A stretch of DNA of 64,000 bases from Anthoceros angustus (Eukaryota; Streptophyta; Anthocerotopsida; Anthocerotales; Anthocerotaceae), in the NCBI GenBank assembly GCA_010909165.1, contig MU008182.1:248001-312000 (forward strand), given 5' to 3'. Each line of letters starts with the position of its first letter. The stretch's first letter is position 1. This document shows, piece by piece, positions 10,119-21,776 of the stretch. The notes beneath the pieces were generated by a model, which had not been told where the DNA came from, searched no databases, and worked only from the letters and a program-made list of their open reading frames with translations. Both the position numbers and the translations under genes were made by a program.

Positions 10119-10304
10119 GGCTCCCGTTCGAAGGAACCCTTTGGTAGGAGCCTGGTGGTACTAGGATGTGCCGGTGGTTTACGCCCCTCCCCGTCCCAAC
10201 AACCACATACACATTTAGAGTGAGCACCGCTCACCATGCAGTGTGGCGGGACATGAGCATCCTCATCCAGACGCCGAAAGCACAATATCCCGCTTAAAGA
10301 GGCC

Positions 10305-10913
10305 TCACCTCCTCCGTGGACAATCTGGGCGGTACGCTTCGGGATCCGAGGGAGTTGCATCCCCTCCTACAGCGCTCTTGGCGGTGGCTTCCCCCACCTC
10401 GGGTCCTTCCTCTGCGACGGTGGCCGCTTCAGCCACCGTGGTGGTGGCCTCCTCAACGGTGGCTGTTTCAGCCACCGCGGTGGCTAACGCTCTGCCCTTC
10501 TTCGGCCTGCCCGTCTCTCTCTTGACCCTGGCCCTAGCCTCATCTCTCTCCCGCTTATACCTCTCCGCTAGCTTCTTGAACTTCTCCAGAGGCACCAGCC
10601 TCTCCACTTGTTCCTGGGCGCACGAAATTTCATTATAGAGCTCCTCAATCATGGCATGCGCCCCCTTCACTTGGGTCACCAGGGCCTCCTGTTGGGTATA
10701 CATAATCCTCAGCTCCTCCTGTGTCCTGCTTAGTAGCTCTTCGCACTCCCGCCTGCAGTCCTCCGCTGCCTTTTTCTCGCCCTCCACTCCCTCCAATTTT
10801 TCCTTGAGCAGCTTCTCTTGCTGCCGCTGCATACTAAGCCAAGTGAGAGCCATGGCTGCCTGGTCGAGAAGATCCGGGTCCGGAAATATTGCAAGTCGAC
10901 TGCAGGTCACCAA
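10305..10913 (-). CDS. Gyp1 U3-embedded coiled-coil protein
   Basis: A 202-codon frame just downstream (minus strand) of the 336-codon ORF, with a 377-bp gap that includes another open frame (10920-11177). Residues about 25-135 are rich in Glu, Lys, Gln and Leu with heptad-like spacing and predict a long coiled coil. The last 60 residues are Ala/Thr/Val repeats (TVAEAATVAEE). Gyp2 and Gyp3 carry coiled coils in the same position. It may be the C-terminal half of the same protein, separated by indels. Confidence 0.55.
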   Translation of the reverse strand: MVTCSRLAIFPDPDLLDQAAMALTWLSMQRQQEKLLKEKLEGVEGEKKAAEDCRRECEELLSRTQEELRIMYTQQEALVTQVKGAHAMIEELYNEISCAQEQVERLVPLEKFKKLAERYKRERDEARARVKRETGRPKKGRALATAVAETATVEEATTTVAEAATVAEEGPEVGEATAKSAVGGDATPSDPEAYRPDCPRRR

Positions 10914-11290
10914 ATTGGGTCATCGATTGCCCATTCCCTTCCACATCAAGCCCCGTACTCGAGCTGAGCCATTTGCCTCCACCCCAGCTGGACAGGTCAA
11001 AGGAGTATCCCCAAAAATGTCCTTCAACTCCGATGGGAATCCTGCTGCCGGAGTTACCTCTCCCTCCCCTAGGAGCTGGTCTGCAACTGCCTCCTCATTC
11101 ATAAAAAACTCCCCTAACAGTTGCCACTCATCCTCCAAACCAGTAGGGGGAATATCCTGCTTTCCCTTCTTCTCCATGCCTTTCTTGTTCGACTGGGTGA
11201 CCTGTGGAGCTCTGTCCCTGCGGTCTTTCCCTTTTGGTCAACCCCGTCTGCCGCCTCCCTTCCTCTTCCACTGACCTCCTCGCGACTGGT

Positions 11291-12301
11291 TTATCCTGAA
11301 TCGGGGCAGAATTCCCTAGAGTCCTCCCCCAAATCTTCCTTGGTCTCTTCTTCTTCTACCTTGAGCTCCCTGACCGGCTTCCAGCTATGGAGGGCAGACA
11401 CAACCTCCAACTCAGTTAGGCACTTGGAATGCGCAAACACATAAATCAAGAAGGGCGAGATCAGAGAGGGACGAGGAGAGGAGGAGAGCAAGTTCGCCCT
11501 CTCTTCACACGCCCTCTCAAAAATTATTCTGCCCCAATCAATCCACGTGCCCTTAACTACTTCATGAAGGAAGACCAGGAAGTGATCCGCCATGTGATCC
11601 AGCTTCCTGTTCTGTAGGAAGCACAAAATCCACTTGGCCAGCCCCACGAGTTGCACAGATGCCAGTTGGTGGGTCACCCATCCATTGTTAGCCCGCACCT
11701 CCCCGGGCTTCATAATTGCTGCCCCTGCGGCCTTCAAGGTCTTCTTCCTCTGGGGGTCAATCACCAGGCTCCCATCTTCCGACTCCTCCCGCCCATACAC
11801 TGCCCGGAAGAGTTCCAGGTCCCAATTTTGTGGCCTCTGCCTCATGTCGCCCTCCTGCGACTTGGCCTTCAATTGGCGGGCACACTCCTGCACCAGTGCC
11901 GGACTGACGTAACACCACTTCTTCTCCGTGAAGTTCAGACCCAGTTCCTGCACAAGATCACCAGCTCTAACCTTCCAGTGGTCCATGTTGGGCCACTGCG
12001 TAGTGGGAATCTCTGCCGCAGCCCGAGGTGCCATCTTCTCCTTCCCGCTCCTGACCGGTTCAAACTCCTCCAGGCTCTGCCCCCGATCCACAGTCCAGGA
12101 GGAAGTCCCCCCTTCGAGCTCCACGACCACCCCACTCCGCTCAGTCACGGGCTCCTTGCAGAGCCTACACCAGCCAGTTCGCCTCGACGCGTGCTGGGGT
12201 TCTCTCCTCCACCGCCGTTGTCGCCTGGCGGGCGCACTCCACCGGCTTCCCCACAGTGCAAAACTGCGCGGCCCTCGCCCTGACGGCTGCGCCGCCTTCA
12301 C
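11291..12301 (-). CDS. Gyp1 U3-embedded ORF, N-terminal module
   Basis: A 336-codon open frame inside the LTR. The most conserved core is KKWCYVSPALVQECARQL, followed by WDLELFRAVYGR, then LDHMADHFLVFLHEVVKG. The same three blocks recur in Gyp2 (VTLVREYARKML, WTMEVLRAVYNR, VDHLGDNHVFLHD) and in part in Gyp3 (SPALVQECARRM). It recalls the gag-like 'putative plant transposon protein' frames seen in some plant elements, but I cannot assign a function. No transmembrane segment or zinc finger is evident. It would lie downstream of integrase on the genomic RNA. Confidence 0.65.
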   Translation of the reverse strand: MKAAQPSGRGPRSFALWGSRWSAPARRQRRWRREPQHASRRTGWCRLCKEPVTERSGVVVELEGGTSSWTVDRGQSLEEFEPVRSGKEKMAPRAAAEIPTTQWPNMDHWKVRAGDLVQELGLNFTEKKWCYVSPALVQECARQLKAKSQEGDMRQRPQNWDLELFRAVYGREESEDGSLVIDPQRKKTLKAAGAAIMKPGEVRANNGWVTHQLASVQLVGLAKWILCFLQNRKLDHMADHFLVFLHEVVKGTWIDWGRIIFERACEERANLLSSSPRPSLISPFLIYVFAHSKCLTELEVVSALHSWKPVRELKVEEEETKEDLGEDSREFCPDSG

Positions 12302-12762
12302 TCAACTCCATCAAGTCCCGCCTGGTGCGAACTTGACTTCAGTGAACTCGGTGCGGTCTCCTTCCGATTTTGACTTTGCTCTCACACTTTTGACTCGCCA
12401 TTAGGGTTGTTAACTCCCCCGGCTGTATCGTTACATGCACCATTGTGGAACTAGCCACCTCCCCACTCCCCTGCGCCACTGTTGCTGAATGAAGGGTCCC
12501 CCTACCATATATAGACAATCTTTATTCCTAAAAATGCCAAGGTCCAAGGACCTTCTAGCCTGGCCTGACATACACAGATTCGAGGTCTAAGGACTAATTA
12601 TTCGTGAAAGTAAGTGCCATGGGCCAAGGACAATTTTTGGTATAAAAGGCCTTTGCCTCAGACATTTCCTAAGCACTTCATCACTCAAGACATGAAAAAA
12701 AACAAAAAAAACGTTCAAACCGATAGTCCAGGGAAGGGTTAGTGTACATGTGGACTTCCACA

Positions 12763-12778
12763 TACTCCCCTTCTCATT
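12763..12778 (-). promoter_or_regulatory. Gyp1 polypurine tract
   Basis: The minus strand reads AATGAGAAGGGGAGTA directly before the LTR TGTGG. The same tract precedes the Gyp2 3' LTR at 30137. Confidence 0.75.
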
Positions 12779-12779
12779 T

Positions 12780-13280
12780 GTTGGCGTCCTCGCCAACTTA
12801 TTGATAATACTTTTGAACTCACCAACCATTGACTCTGGTTGGCAAGTGCGGTCCATTCAAGTACTGCAGCTGGATAGAACCATTGTCGAAAACCTCCAAG
12901 ACTCTGAACGGACCCATCCACCTGAGGTGTAATTTGCCTGGAAAATGCATGTATCGGTTATCATACAATAGAGCCAAGTCTCCGGGGACAACATACTCCT
13001 GGTGCTTCAGCCTCTTATCGTGCCATTCTTTCCTCCTTTGCTGAACATCCTGCATGACTGTTAGTGCTTGTTCCCTGTCCTCCGTGTGTTTCCCGAAACT
13101 AACCAACCGCTCTAACTGGCTTTCTTATACAGACATCCGGCTTGTTTCCTGCACCCGTAGGGTAGGCACTTCGAATTCTACACGCATGATTGGAGAGTGT
13201 CCATACGTGAGGTAATACGGTGTCTACTGTGTTGTCACTTTTTCCACTGTTCTGTACGCCCAGAGTGCCGAGTGCAGTTT
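12780..13280 (-). pseudogene. Gyp1 integrase C-terminal fragment
   Basis: The minus strand carries KLHSALWAYRTVEKV, then TPYYLTYGHSPIM and VEFEVPTLRV, typical of the end of the plant gypsy integrase core. The chromodomain-less tail follows, with GDLALLYDNRYMHFPGKL and RWMGPFRVLEV, ending PTRVNGW. A stop after TTQ near 13220 and a frameshift near 13110 break it. Confidence 0.8.
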
Positions 13281-13379
13281 GAGTGAAGGAGAACTAATTA
13301 GGAAACTAACAGTGGAGATTTTTGTGGATCGAAGAGAATCTAAACCGGTGTTGTCGGTGGAAATGTGCACAAGGAAAAC

Positions 13380-13633
13380 TGATGAAATATATTAGGTTTA
13401 GGGCACTATTCACTAGGGCACCTTTACTTAATGATTATTATATGCCTAGGGCTCAAAGTAGTTTCCTTAGGTAGTTAGTTGTTATAACCACTTATGGTTA
13501 TAACTACTTATGGTTACAACAACATATGGTTGTAACCAATAATTACCTACCTACTATTTAAACACTCTTGTTTCTATTATGTAATGCAACTCTACAAGAC
13601 TCTTGACTCTTTGTGCGTGCGTGATTCTCATCA
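13380..13633 (+). repeat. Copia A1 5' LTR
   Basis: 254 bp, with ends TGATGAAAT and TTCTCATCA. It contains three units of a 16-bp repeat (GTTATAACCACTTATG-like). It is closely similar to the 3' LTR at 19662-19919. Confidence 0.95.
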
Positions 13634-13647
13634 TGGTATCGGCTTCT
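13634..13647 (+). promoter_or_regulatory. Copia A1 primer binding site
   Basis: TGGTATCGGCTTC directly follows the LTR. It is a mutated form of TGGTATCAGAGC, the complement of the 3' end of plant initiator tRNA-Met. The intact form is seen in copy A2. Confidence 0.85.
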
Positions 13648-13807
13648 CTAGATGCTTGAGCACCTTGCCTCTTCTTTAGGCATGAATTCTTTTGTGCATT
13701 ATTAATTTTGCACCATGGAATTGTGGCTTGGAGGCAACTTTACAATTATGCTCAACCTCACATTTTTATGATGCACAAATTTTGCATCACTTTCTTGACT
13801 CCTTCTC

Positions 13808-14104
13808 ATGGGGCAAGTAAGGAGGAGGAGATTGAAGGCTGCATCAAGGGAGAATGCATCAAATTATAATAATTCCGATAAATGTATAGATCCAATTGAA
13901 AGAGATTCTAAATTTATCAGCAATTTTATCGGTGCAATCCTTATAAAATCAGAGAACCAAGGAGAGTTGATTGAGGTGGCTAAGAGAGATTTACTTACAT
14001 GTTTTAGTTTATCACAAGTAGAATTTCTAGTTTTAGCACTCCAACACATTCCTAATCTACATCGGTCGGTGATTAGTAGCGATTCTCTGCAGACCTCTCC
14101 TTAA
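13808..14104 (+). CDS. Copia A1 pre-gag open frame
   Basis: A 98-codon frame between PBS and gag, with ISNFIGAILIKSENQGELI and LALQHIPNLHRS. Copy A2 has the corresponding ISKFIASILI (broken by stops) and LPLNHVPNLRAG in the same place, so the frame is conserved between two copies of the family. Its function is unknown. It has no zinc finger. Confidence 0.5.
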   Translation: MGQVRRRRLKAASRENASNYNNSDKCIDPIERDSKFISNFIGAILIKSENQGELIEVAKRDLLTCFSLSQVEFLVLALQHIPNLHRSVISSDSLQTSP

Positions 14105-14333
14105 ATCTATCAAAATAGATTCAACTTAGACATGATGTCATTAGTAGACAATTGTCGTCTTTGGCTCATGCCTTCAATCATTTAGGATGCATTGAAGACT
14201 TAGATACTAAAATGTCTAAAAGTTCCTGAAATTCACATTTTACCGCAGATTCTTTTGATATGATTGGAGCATCGTGAAATCTCCTCCAAGATAGACGCAC
14301 GCACGTAGTCGTGGTCTTTAAACATCACCTGCC

Positions 14334-15100
14334 ATGGCTAGTCGGGAAGATGAGGGAGAGCAACTTGACGAAGAAGTCAACATCAACAAGGACCCTATTG
14401 AGACCAAATCAATGGTTGTCAATAATTATGGAGACAGCTTCAAAGAAAAGGACAGATTCAATGGCAAGGACTACGACGTCTGGCGCCTGCGAATGAGGGG
14501 AGTATTGCGTAACCGTGACCTATGGGATATTGTCGGTGAGCCTTAGCGCCAAGATGGGGGTCGCGCACAGGATGCGAAGGATGAGAGAGCCAGGATATGA
14601 TTATCGATGGTCTCTCTCTCTCTCCATATAATCAGCGAGGCAGGATCCTCCAAGGAAATGTGGGATCACCTCACACAATTATACTCCTCCAAGGATGTTA
14701 TGAGTCTGATGACTACTACTCGTAACTTCCACAACCTTAAGATGAGGGAATCTGACACCATTGAACACCATATTAGTACTTTTCGAATGGCAAGATCCCA
14801 ACTTGAAGCTGCTTCCAACTCCAAGCTCTCCGAGTTAACATGCTTTGTTGCATTATTATCCTCTCTTCCATCCTCCTATAGATCATTTGTGACAACTCAA
14901 AAATGTCATTGAGAACAGCCAAAAATATGGACAAGCATGATACCTTGGACATAAGTATAAATGAGTTGATCGGAGCATTGATAGAGGAGGAGTCCGATCG
15001 ACGTCAAGACTCACGAACTAGCCGTGATGTACAGGAAGAGGCGAGGAAGGTCGCGGTCAGGCCGCACCAAAGGACCTCCTTCCACTAAGCGCCACTTCAT
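14334..15100 (+). pseudogene. Copia A1 gag
   Basis: It starts MASREDEGEQL. GDSFKEKDRFNGKDYDVWRLRM is the copia gag N-terminal pattern. The UBN2-type part follows, with MWDHLTQLYSS and LSSLPSSYRSF. Stops near 14546 and 14912 break it. The zinc knuckle near 15160 has lost a Cys through an indel, compared with CNWCRIPNHLEKDC in copy A2. Confidence 0.8.
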
Positions 15101-15299
15101 CCAGCTTCTCCAAGGAGCTTCTCCTTCTTCTACACGCAAGAGGTAATAAGAAGGCGGATTATTTGCAATTGGTAATCCCAAATCACATGGAGAAGGACTG
15201 CAGGAAGAAAATGGTGAGCCTAGGAAAGAGGCCTCACCGGCACATATTCTGTGAAGAAACCATCCTCTTCAACTCCTTCGCCCACAATATGGCATCCTC

Positions 15300-18200
15300 C
15301 GGGCCTACAAATCAATTCTGGTACCTTGACAGTGGAGCTACCTCACACATTTGTCATGACAAAGACTCTTTTGAGTCCTATTCCCCAACCACAGGACACC
15401 AGACTATCCTCTTGGGTGATGATCACAACCTCCCAATAGCCGGCGCAGGTTCAGTTGTCCTCAGATGTTCCACAGGTCAGACTCTTCACTTACGTCAGTT
15501 CTCCATGTACCAGCCATGTGTAAGAATCTAGTCTTTGCCGCTAGTTTATGTCATGCACATACTATGCAAGTCACACTTTACGCGAGATAGTTGTCTTATT
15601 TCATACACCTCCAATAAGTCACATGCCATCTAGGCATACTAGAAGATGGGCTATACAAACTTTCAGCTCAAGTGGGTCCCACATTCCATCAATGCGTCCC
15701 CAATTCGCACCACCATACCATGTTGTGGCATTGTCGTCTCGGTCATCCTAATAGCCAAAAATTAGTACAAATGTCTAAGGCGGAAATCTATACCGCACAC
15801 CCCTTCTCAAATTCAACACCTTCCATGGTGTGAGACTTGTGTCATTACCAAAGACATCAAGCCCCTTTCCGAACATCTCTCCACAGAGGCGACATCTCCT
15901 CTAGAGCTTGTTCATACAGACATTTTGGCCCTATCTCTACACCTTCCTTCTGGTAGTAGATATTTTTGACCTTCATCGGACTACTCCCGCTTTACACTCA
16001 CCTATATCCTTAATCACAAGGGTGATACTTATCATTTCTTCAAGGACTATATGGCACTGGGCGGAGAGATTAAGAAGAAACTCAAGACCTTACGTTCAAT
16101 GGTGGCGAGTTTACTTCTAAACAGTTTGAGGACTTTTGAGCTCAAGGTATAGCTCAACAACTCACGTTGTATACACTCCTCAACAAAATGGCGTAGCTGA
16201 AAATAAAAATCTGCGCCTTCAAGAGATCACTGCTTGTTAACAAATTTACCCAAAGTATATTGGGCACTCCTCACACATATCTCATGAATCGAGCCCACTT
16301 CAGTCAAGGTATGACACCTTAAGCCTTTATGGCAAGAAGCCTTCTATTGATCATCTCCGCATTTTGGATCTCCATATGTCTTTATTCCTAAAGCATTGCG
16401 TAGAAGTTAGATCCGGCGGCGGATATACTTTTATTGGTTATACGGAAGGAATCAAGGGCTATAAATTATTTGATCCTTCCACCAAAAGCTTCTTTATGCT
16501 CGCGTCACTTTTCATGAACATTCCCTATTTTCTCCTTGAGGGAGATCTAATGCCTCCCCATCCTTCATCTATCACGAGCCGAATGTTCTTCTTTTGATAC
16601 TAGTGACTACATTATGGACTTCCTGTCGCCTCTCGTGTCCCTTCCGATGGACCTATTATGCGGAGGAGGAGGAGTTAGCCCTTCTTACGTCCGACTCACC
16701 TTCATTAGATACCGAGGAACCTCAACATTTTGAGGATATTCCGATGATCGGACCGAACAGCGTGACCACGAGTATTTAGTTGAGGACCCTCCTCGGGAAT
16801 CAACCCTTCTTGAAGACGTGAAGACGAGCAACGCACAAAGGTACAATCTAACCCGGACCAACCATCCCACGGTCCCGGGTTGGAAGGAGCCTCCTTTGGG
16901 ATACCTAGCTACTTGAGTATATCGTGCAACTATTGACCCGGAAGAACCCACTACTCTCAAACAAGCCTTCTCATCCCCGAAAAGGACTTATGGAAGGCGT
17001 GATTCTGAATATGACTCCTTGATCAAGAATTCTACATGGAATCGTCAAACCCCTAAGGGAGGAAGATAGTGACAAGCAAATGGGTATTTAAAATCAAGAA
17101 AAGGAGATGGTTCCATTGAAAGATATAAGGCACGCGTCTAGTAGCGAGGCTTTACACAAATTCTGGCCTAGACTACTGCCTTGGGCCACTTATGCCCCCA
17201 AATTTGCTAGCCTCGAATGATATTTGCCTTATCTCGCCAATATGATCTTGAACTCCATATGATGGATGTAAAGACATATTTACATGGGCATCTACAAGAA
17301 GAAATATACATGAAACAACGAGGTTATGAGGTAGGTTAAAGGCAAAGAAGATTTGGTGTGTAAGCTTATTAAATGTATCTATTGAAGCAATCCGTAAGGA
17401 ATGGAACACCGTAATACATATTAAGCTTATTAAAAGGTTTTAGACAAAGCAAGGCGATTCTTGCATGTATATCTTAATCTCGGAAAAGAGATAATTTACC
17501 TCTTACTCTCGACGACGTATTTATGGCTTCCTCTTCATCCTCTCTCTGCCAGATTAAAGCTTGGTTAAGAAGTCATTTTGAAATGACTGATCTTGGAGAG
17601 CGACTTACGCACTTGGTGTTAATATTATGAGAGATAGAAGCCGTAAGACTTTAAGCGTTTTCAAACAAAATATATTAAGGAAAGCTTAATCAAATTTGGA
17701 TTAGAAGGCGAACCTCCTCCTTTTGCTAGTGGGATCGACACGTTGGAAATGAGTCCTAAAGCAGATGCTGAGACAAATTCTGAGATGTCGAGTTCCTTAT
17801 CGACATCTTGTTGGCACTTATATATTTGAGCAACTTCACTAGGACATAGCTTTTGAAGTTAGTGCTTGTTCACAATTTTGGAGAATCACAGTCGTGAACA
17901 TTGGGCATCATCAACGTATATTTAGGTACCTTAAGGGTACAATGAATCAGATTAGTTTATCAACATACACCAAGTATGAACAAACCAATATTAACGGCAT
18001 ATCGATGCCGACTATGCTGGTGATCCCGATCAAGATCGGTGTCGTATATGTACTTATGCAAAGCTCCCATATCATGGTCAAGTAAGAAACAACGACCATT
18101 GCCTTTCAAGCGAGTCGAGTATAGAGTACTAACCTCGTTGCAAGGATATTGTATGGAGTAGGTTAGCCTTAAGTGAGCTCAATCACACACAAGACAACCC

Positions 18201-18420
18201 TACACCTCTATATAGTCAAGGAGCCATAGCATTAGCAAATCCTTTTCCATTCTAGGACTAAACACATAGTCATGAATACCATTACATTAGAGAAATGTTG
18301 GGAAATAAAACTATTGATATTAGTTATATTCAAACTCGGGATAACGCAACTGATTTATTCACAAAGTCCCTTTGGAATTACATATTAAACATATGAAGAC
18401 CTTAGGTATATTAGATACCA
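15300..18420 (+). pseudogene. Copia A1 protease-integrase-RT-RNase H remnant
   Basis: The protease motif is WYLDSGATSHIC at about 15320. Integrase traces run from about 15750 to 16300. An FVGY-like block lies near 16430. The RT trace includes LHMMDVKTYLHGHLQEE-like sequence near 17250. RNase H traces are IFRYLKGTMNQ at about 17910 and a C-terminal ATDLFTKS-like end near 18345. Stops and frameshifts occur throughout. No complete catalytic domain remains. Confidence 0.75.
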
Positions 18421-18429
18421 AGTCAATAC

Positions 18430-19650
18430 CAAATCATCCTAAGTTAACCTTATTTCTTCAAGCCATTTCTTGTTAACTATTCCATTTCCATTTCAATTTC
18501 TAATGGTCTTCACATATTCCCTCTTCCTGCTAAGTGCCCACATCCTAAACCATGTCAAAATCATATTTCTTTATTATAACTTTTGCTTATTGAGAACACT
18601 TACTATAGATATGTGTTACTTCCTCCCTTATACTCCTTACATGGCTCGAACCTAGTCACACCATGTGGATTCCTTTTGGTACACATATTCGGGTTAGCAC
18701 TCATATCTCCAGTGGTCACTATGTAAAGTGGTAGTGGTCAATCCACCTTGTCCTTTCTAGCACTGGACTCTTGACAGCTAGCTAAATCTCTAGTGGACTT
18801 CTCATTTCAATTTCACAATAATCATATTAGTTTTCACGTAAAACTTTAATTTTGAGTGAATTCATATTTATCATGATATTTTTTAGTTTATCCATTCATG
18901 TGTTATTTATCAATTTGTTCATATCTGACACCAGATCCATTTTTTCATCAAGTTGAAGATATTTGGCTTCACCAGCATCAGATCAACATGTTTTGTTTCT
19001 GGTATTCAGGCGCCATCTTCCTCCACCACGTGTGCCGATGGGCTTCCTTATGGCCCTCCATCTAATGTGCCTACATGCTTCTTATGATATTGTTTCTACA
19101 ATGTGGATCTTCCTTCTGCAGCAGGATCATATTCTTCCGAGTGCAGGAGGAGATAAACATGAATGGATCCAGGGACGGTGTATCAGGATGGCGGAGGATC
19201 TTCCAATCATCAGCATCAGCCGGACCAACGTTTATGGCGCACCACATCTGTGAGAGGCCTCCCAAGTGGGGAGCCTCAAGGCCCTTCCTTGAGAAGGAGG
19301 AAGACAAGCAACAGCAAGCCAGAAGATTGGCAGCATCTCTATGCGTGCGCCATCTTATGTCGCAGCTCTGTGGCGGCGCGCCCATGAGGCGGCGGCTCCA
19401 CTTACAGCCAGCGGAGCCGCGGCTGGCGCGAAGCGAGCGGCTTGTGCGAGCCAGGGGCGGGGCGAAGCCAAGCCCGTCTAAGTTTTCTTTTCGGCATTTT
19501 CCATTTAAAAAAAATTCCTATTTACTTATATAGGTTATTTCTTTTACGATTTTAAATTAATTTTGCTTAAGAGCTAGTCTTCAGTTTTAGGCCTATTTTG
19601 GCTCATTTTGAAGCTAGAAAAATCCTCTATTTTGTCACCCCTAGTTCACA
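18430..19650 (+). other. Non-copia sequence at the 3' end of copia A1
   Basis: About 1.2 kb between the end of RNase H and the 3' LTR. A GC-rich block with repeated GCGGAGC/GGCGCG motifs lies at 19370-19480. No protein is recognised. It may be untranslated element sequence or an old insertion. Confidence 0.4.
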
Positions 19651-19661
19651 ATGAGTGGGAG

Positions 19662-19919
19662 TGATGAAATATATTAGGTTTAGAGCCCTATTCACTAGGG
19701 CACCTTTACTTAATGATTATTATATGCCTAGGGCTCAAAGTAGTTTCCTTAGGTAGTTAGTTGTTATAACCACTTATGGTTATAACCACTTATGGTTATA
19801 ACCACTTATGGTTGTAACCAATAACCACCACCTACTATTTAAACACTCTTGTATTTTCTATTATGTAATGCAACTCTACAAGACTCTTTTGCAAGTGCGT
19901 TTGTGCGTGATTCTCATCA
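19662..19919 (+). repeat. Copia A1 3' LTR
   Basis: 258 bp, with ends TGATGAAAT and TTCTCATCA. It is preceded by the purine tract GAGTGGGAG at 19653-19661. The three 16-bp internal repeats are more uniform than in the 5' LTR. Confidence 0.95.
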
Positions 19920-20776
19920 AAAACAGCATTTCCTTGTGGAAGTCGTGTGAGTGTGGCGCCCTTTGTGTGTGTGTGAAAGCGGGTGTGAGTGATCTGTGGG
20001 CTTTGGTCCCTAGGAATCGGTGTGTGCATGAAGCGTGGAGTGCAAAATAAAGGCTGATATGTGCGTAGTGGTAGCCGTCCGTGGCAGGGGTCCCCGGCGC
20101 CGCGCGCCAAAGATAAATTGCTAGGGTTGGGCGTGGGACCCACCCGGTAGTCGTAGCAACTACCTGGTAGTAGTGAGAGCCACCGCGGTAGTAGCTCGGG
20201 AATGGGGGTTGTGGAATAAGACTTATGGTCAGGGAATAGGATCTGGGGTAGTTAGACAAGTCGGAAGGTAGTAGTAGTCGAGTAGATAGGTAAGAGGAGT
20301 GATAGCAGGTAAGTCCTGACTAAGGCGAAGGTCAATAGCAATAGAAGTTAGCGTTCCTTGGCACAAACCATTCCCTTGGGAGCGAATCCTAGGCCTACAA
20401 TGACATTGAGGGTGAATGTGGACCTCATGGTGTCTCTAGACACAAGTTTCCACGCCACAGCAAGGCACGCCAAGATTCATGAGAAATTGTGGTGAAGAGG
20501 ATTGCCAAGCTTGCTTGGGAAGTATAAGAGCCCAGGGGCGCTTTAAGGGAATTTCTCTTTTTGAGGCAACAAGGGATTGGAAATTCGTGCTAGGAAGGCA
20601 AAGTTGCAAGAGCAAGGAGAGCTGTGAGCAATGACGAGGTCAAGGCCGTGATTGGAGTGTGGAAATTGTGAGTGAGGAAGGCTACCTACCATGGTAGGAA
20701 CCTGGCAAATAGTGTAAGAGTCACAAGGGAAGTAACCCTTTTTCTCAACTTTGTGGAAGAACTCGACTAGGAAGTC

Positions 20777-20998
20777 ATGGCAAAGCCTTCCAAGGCAAAA
20801 GGAAAGGAGGCGGCCTTTAGGACCAAGACACCCACAAAGGAAAGCGGGGCGGACAAGGGAAAAAAGTCTAAGGCAGGAAGTCCATACCCCAAGAAATGTA
20901 AATTATCCGGATATGCTACAATTCACGTGCTTTGCAAGGCAATTGTCTTCAAAGGACCTTGTAGATTTCAGGCCTTGGGCAGCGGAGGAGAATATTGA
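20777..20998 (+). pseudogene. Gyp4 U3 ORF start, truncated
   Basis: A 73-codon frame, very Lys-rich at first (MAKPSKAKGKEA). In the overlapping frame ENIDWVYGRHWASS resembles MEWLYLVPGWHFASP of the Gyp3 U3 ORF. The position relative to the LTR start also agrees. It is cut by copia-B2 sequence after about 21003. Confidence 0.35.
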
Positions 20999-21776
20999 TT
21001 GGGTATATGGTAGACATTGGGCGTCATCATCGGACACAGGGGCTCCAACAGCTGCTAATTGTTGTGACAAACTCCTCACTTTGTCTACATGCTCAATGAC
21101 ACTGTCATTCTCACCCATTTGAAGAGTGAGGAACCTTCTCCTCAAAAACAAGTGCTTCACAAGGTTCTTGTTCTCATACAGCGCCTCCAGCTTTTGCCAG
21201 CTTTTGCATTCGTGAAGGTCACTCTAGCGTACTCAAATCTCACTCTCAACCCTTGAGAGGTAGCCGCGCTAACGGAGAAGAGGTTTTTGCTCAGGCCTGG
21301 CACATAGAGGACCTTCTTTAACATCCCACGAATAGGCCCTTTAGGAGTGGTCATGGTTAGAAATACAACTCCTTCTCCCGCACATTTTTGAGCCGGATTA
21401 TCACCCAAGTAAATGTTAGTTGCAGAAGTGGGTTTGAAAGAGTAAAACCATTCACGCCCATTGGTCATATGCTCTGAAGCTCCTGAATCGATATACCACT
21501 TGTCAGCTTCATTTGAGTGGTGATGTGTACTCACAAGGCTTCATCAAAGTCTTGACCTGATTGCTTTGAGGTCTTGCTTTCTCGTCCCTTTGCTTCTTGA
21601 AATGTTCCTCCATGATATGTCCAACCTTGCCACAATAGTTGCAAGTTATGTTGGACCTTCTATATCCTCCTACAGATTGAGAAGGACCTTCCTCTAGCTT
21701 GATGGAACTTGAGTGTTCTTCCTGAGGCCTTTTGGCCACAAAAGCTGATTCCTCAGATATCTTCTAGTAAGCTTCC

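Larger units (their letters stand above)
10025..12762 (-). repeat. Gyp1 LTR (truncated)
   Basis: It starts TGTGG on the minus strand, directly after the purine tract at 12763-12775. It is at least 2.7 kb. Most of it is occupied by the U3 ORF and coiled-coil frame. The 3' end of the LTR (R, U5 and primer binding site) was not identified before the copia junction, so the inner boundary is uncertain. Confidence 0.65.
10025..13280 (-). mobile_element. Gyp1: 3' end of a giant-LTR gypsy element
   Basis: Minus-strand gypsy fragment: integrase C-terminus (about 13280-12780), polypurine tract, then a long LTR starting TGTGGAAG at 12762 and running to about 10025. The LTR carries an ORF and a coiled-coil frame, as in Gyp2 and Gyp3. 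The element is cut on the left by copia B1 and on the right at about 13280. Confidence 0.8.
13375..19924 (+). mobile_element. Copia family A, copy A1: complete, decayed element with target duplication
   Basis: LTRs 13380-13633 and 19662-19919 flank a 6-kb internal region. AAAAC at 13375-13379 and at 19920-19924 is a 5-bp target-site duplication. The order is PBS, pre-gag frame, gag, protease, integrase, RT and RNase H, as in Ty1/copia. All the enzymes carry many stops and frameshifts, so the copy is old. The last 1.2 kb before the 3' LTR (18430-19650) has no copia similarity that I recognise and may include a further insertion. Confidence 0.9.
13323..21003 (+). mobile_element. Gyp4: start of a plus-strand gypsy LTR, interrupted by copia A1
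   Basis: At 13323 TGTGGATCGAAGAG resembles the Gyp3 LTR start (TGTGGAACGAAGA). The sequence is interrupted by copia A1 at 13375 and resumes at 19920. It then shows TAGTAGT-rich stretches like the Gyp3 U3, and an ORF start at 20777 about 900 bp from the LTR start, as in Gyp3. It ends at about 21003, where copia-B2 gag begins. Assignment to the gypsy lineage is inference from these partial similarities. Confidence 0.45.
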
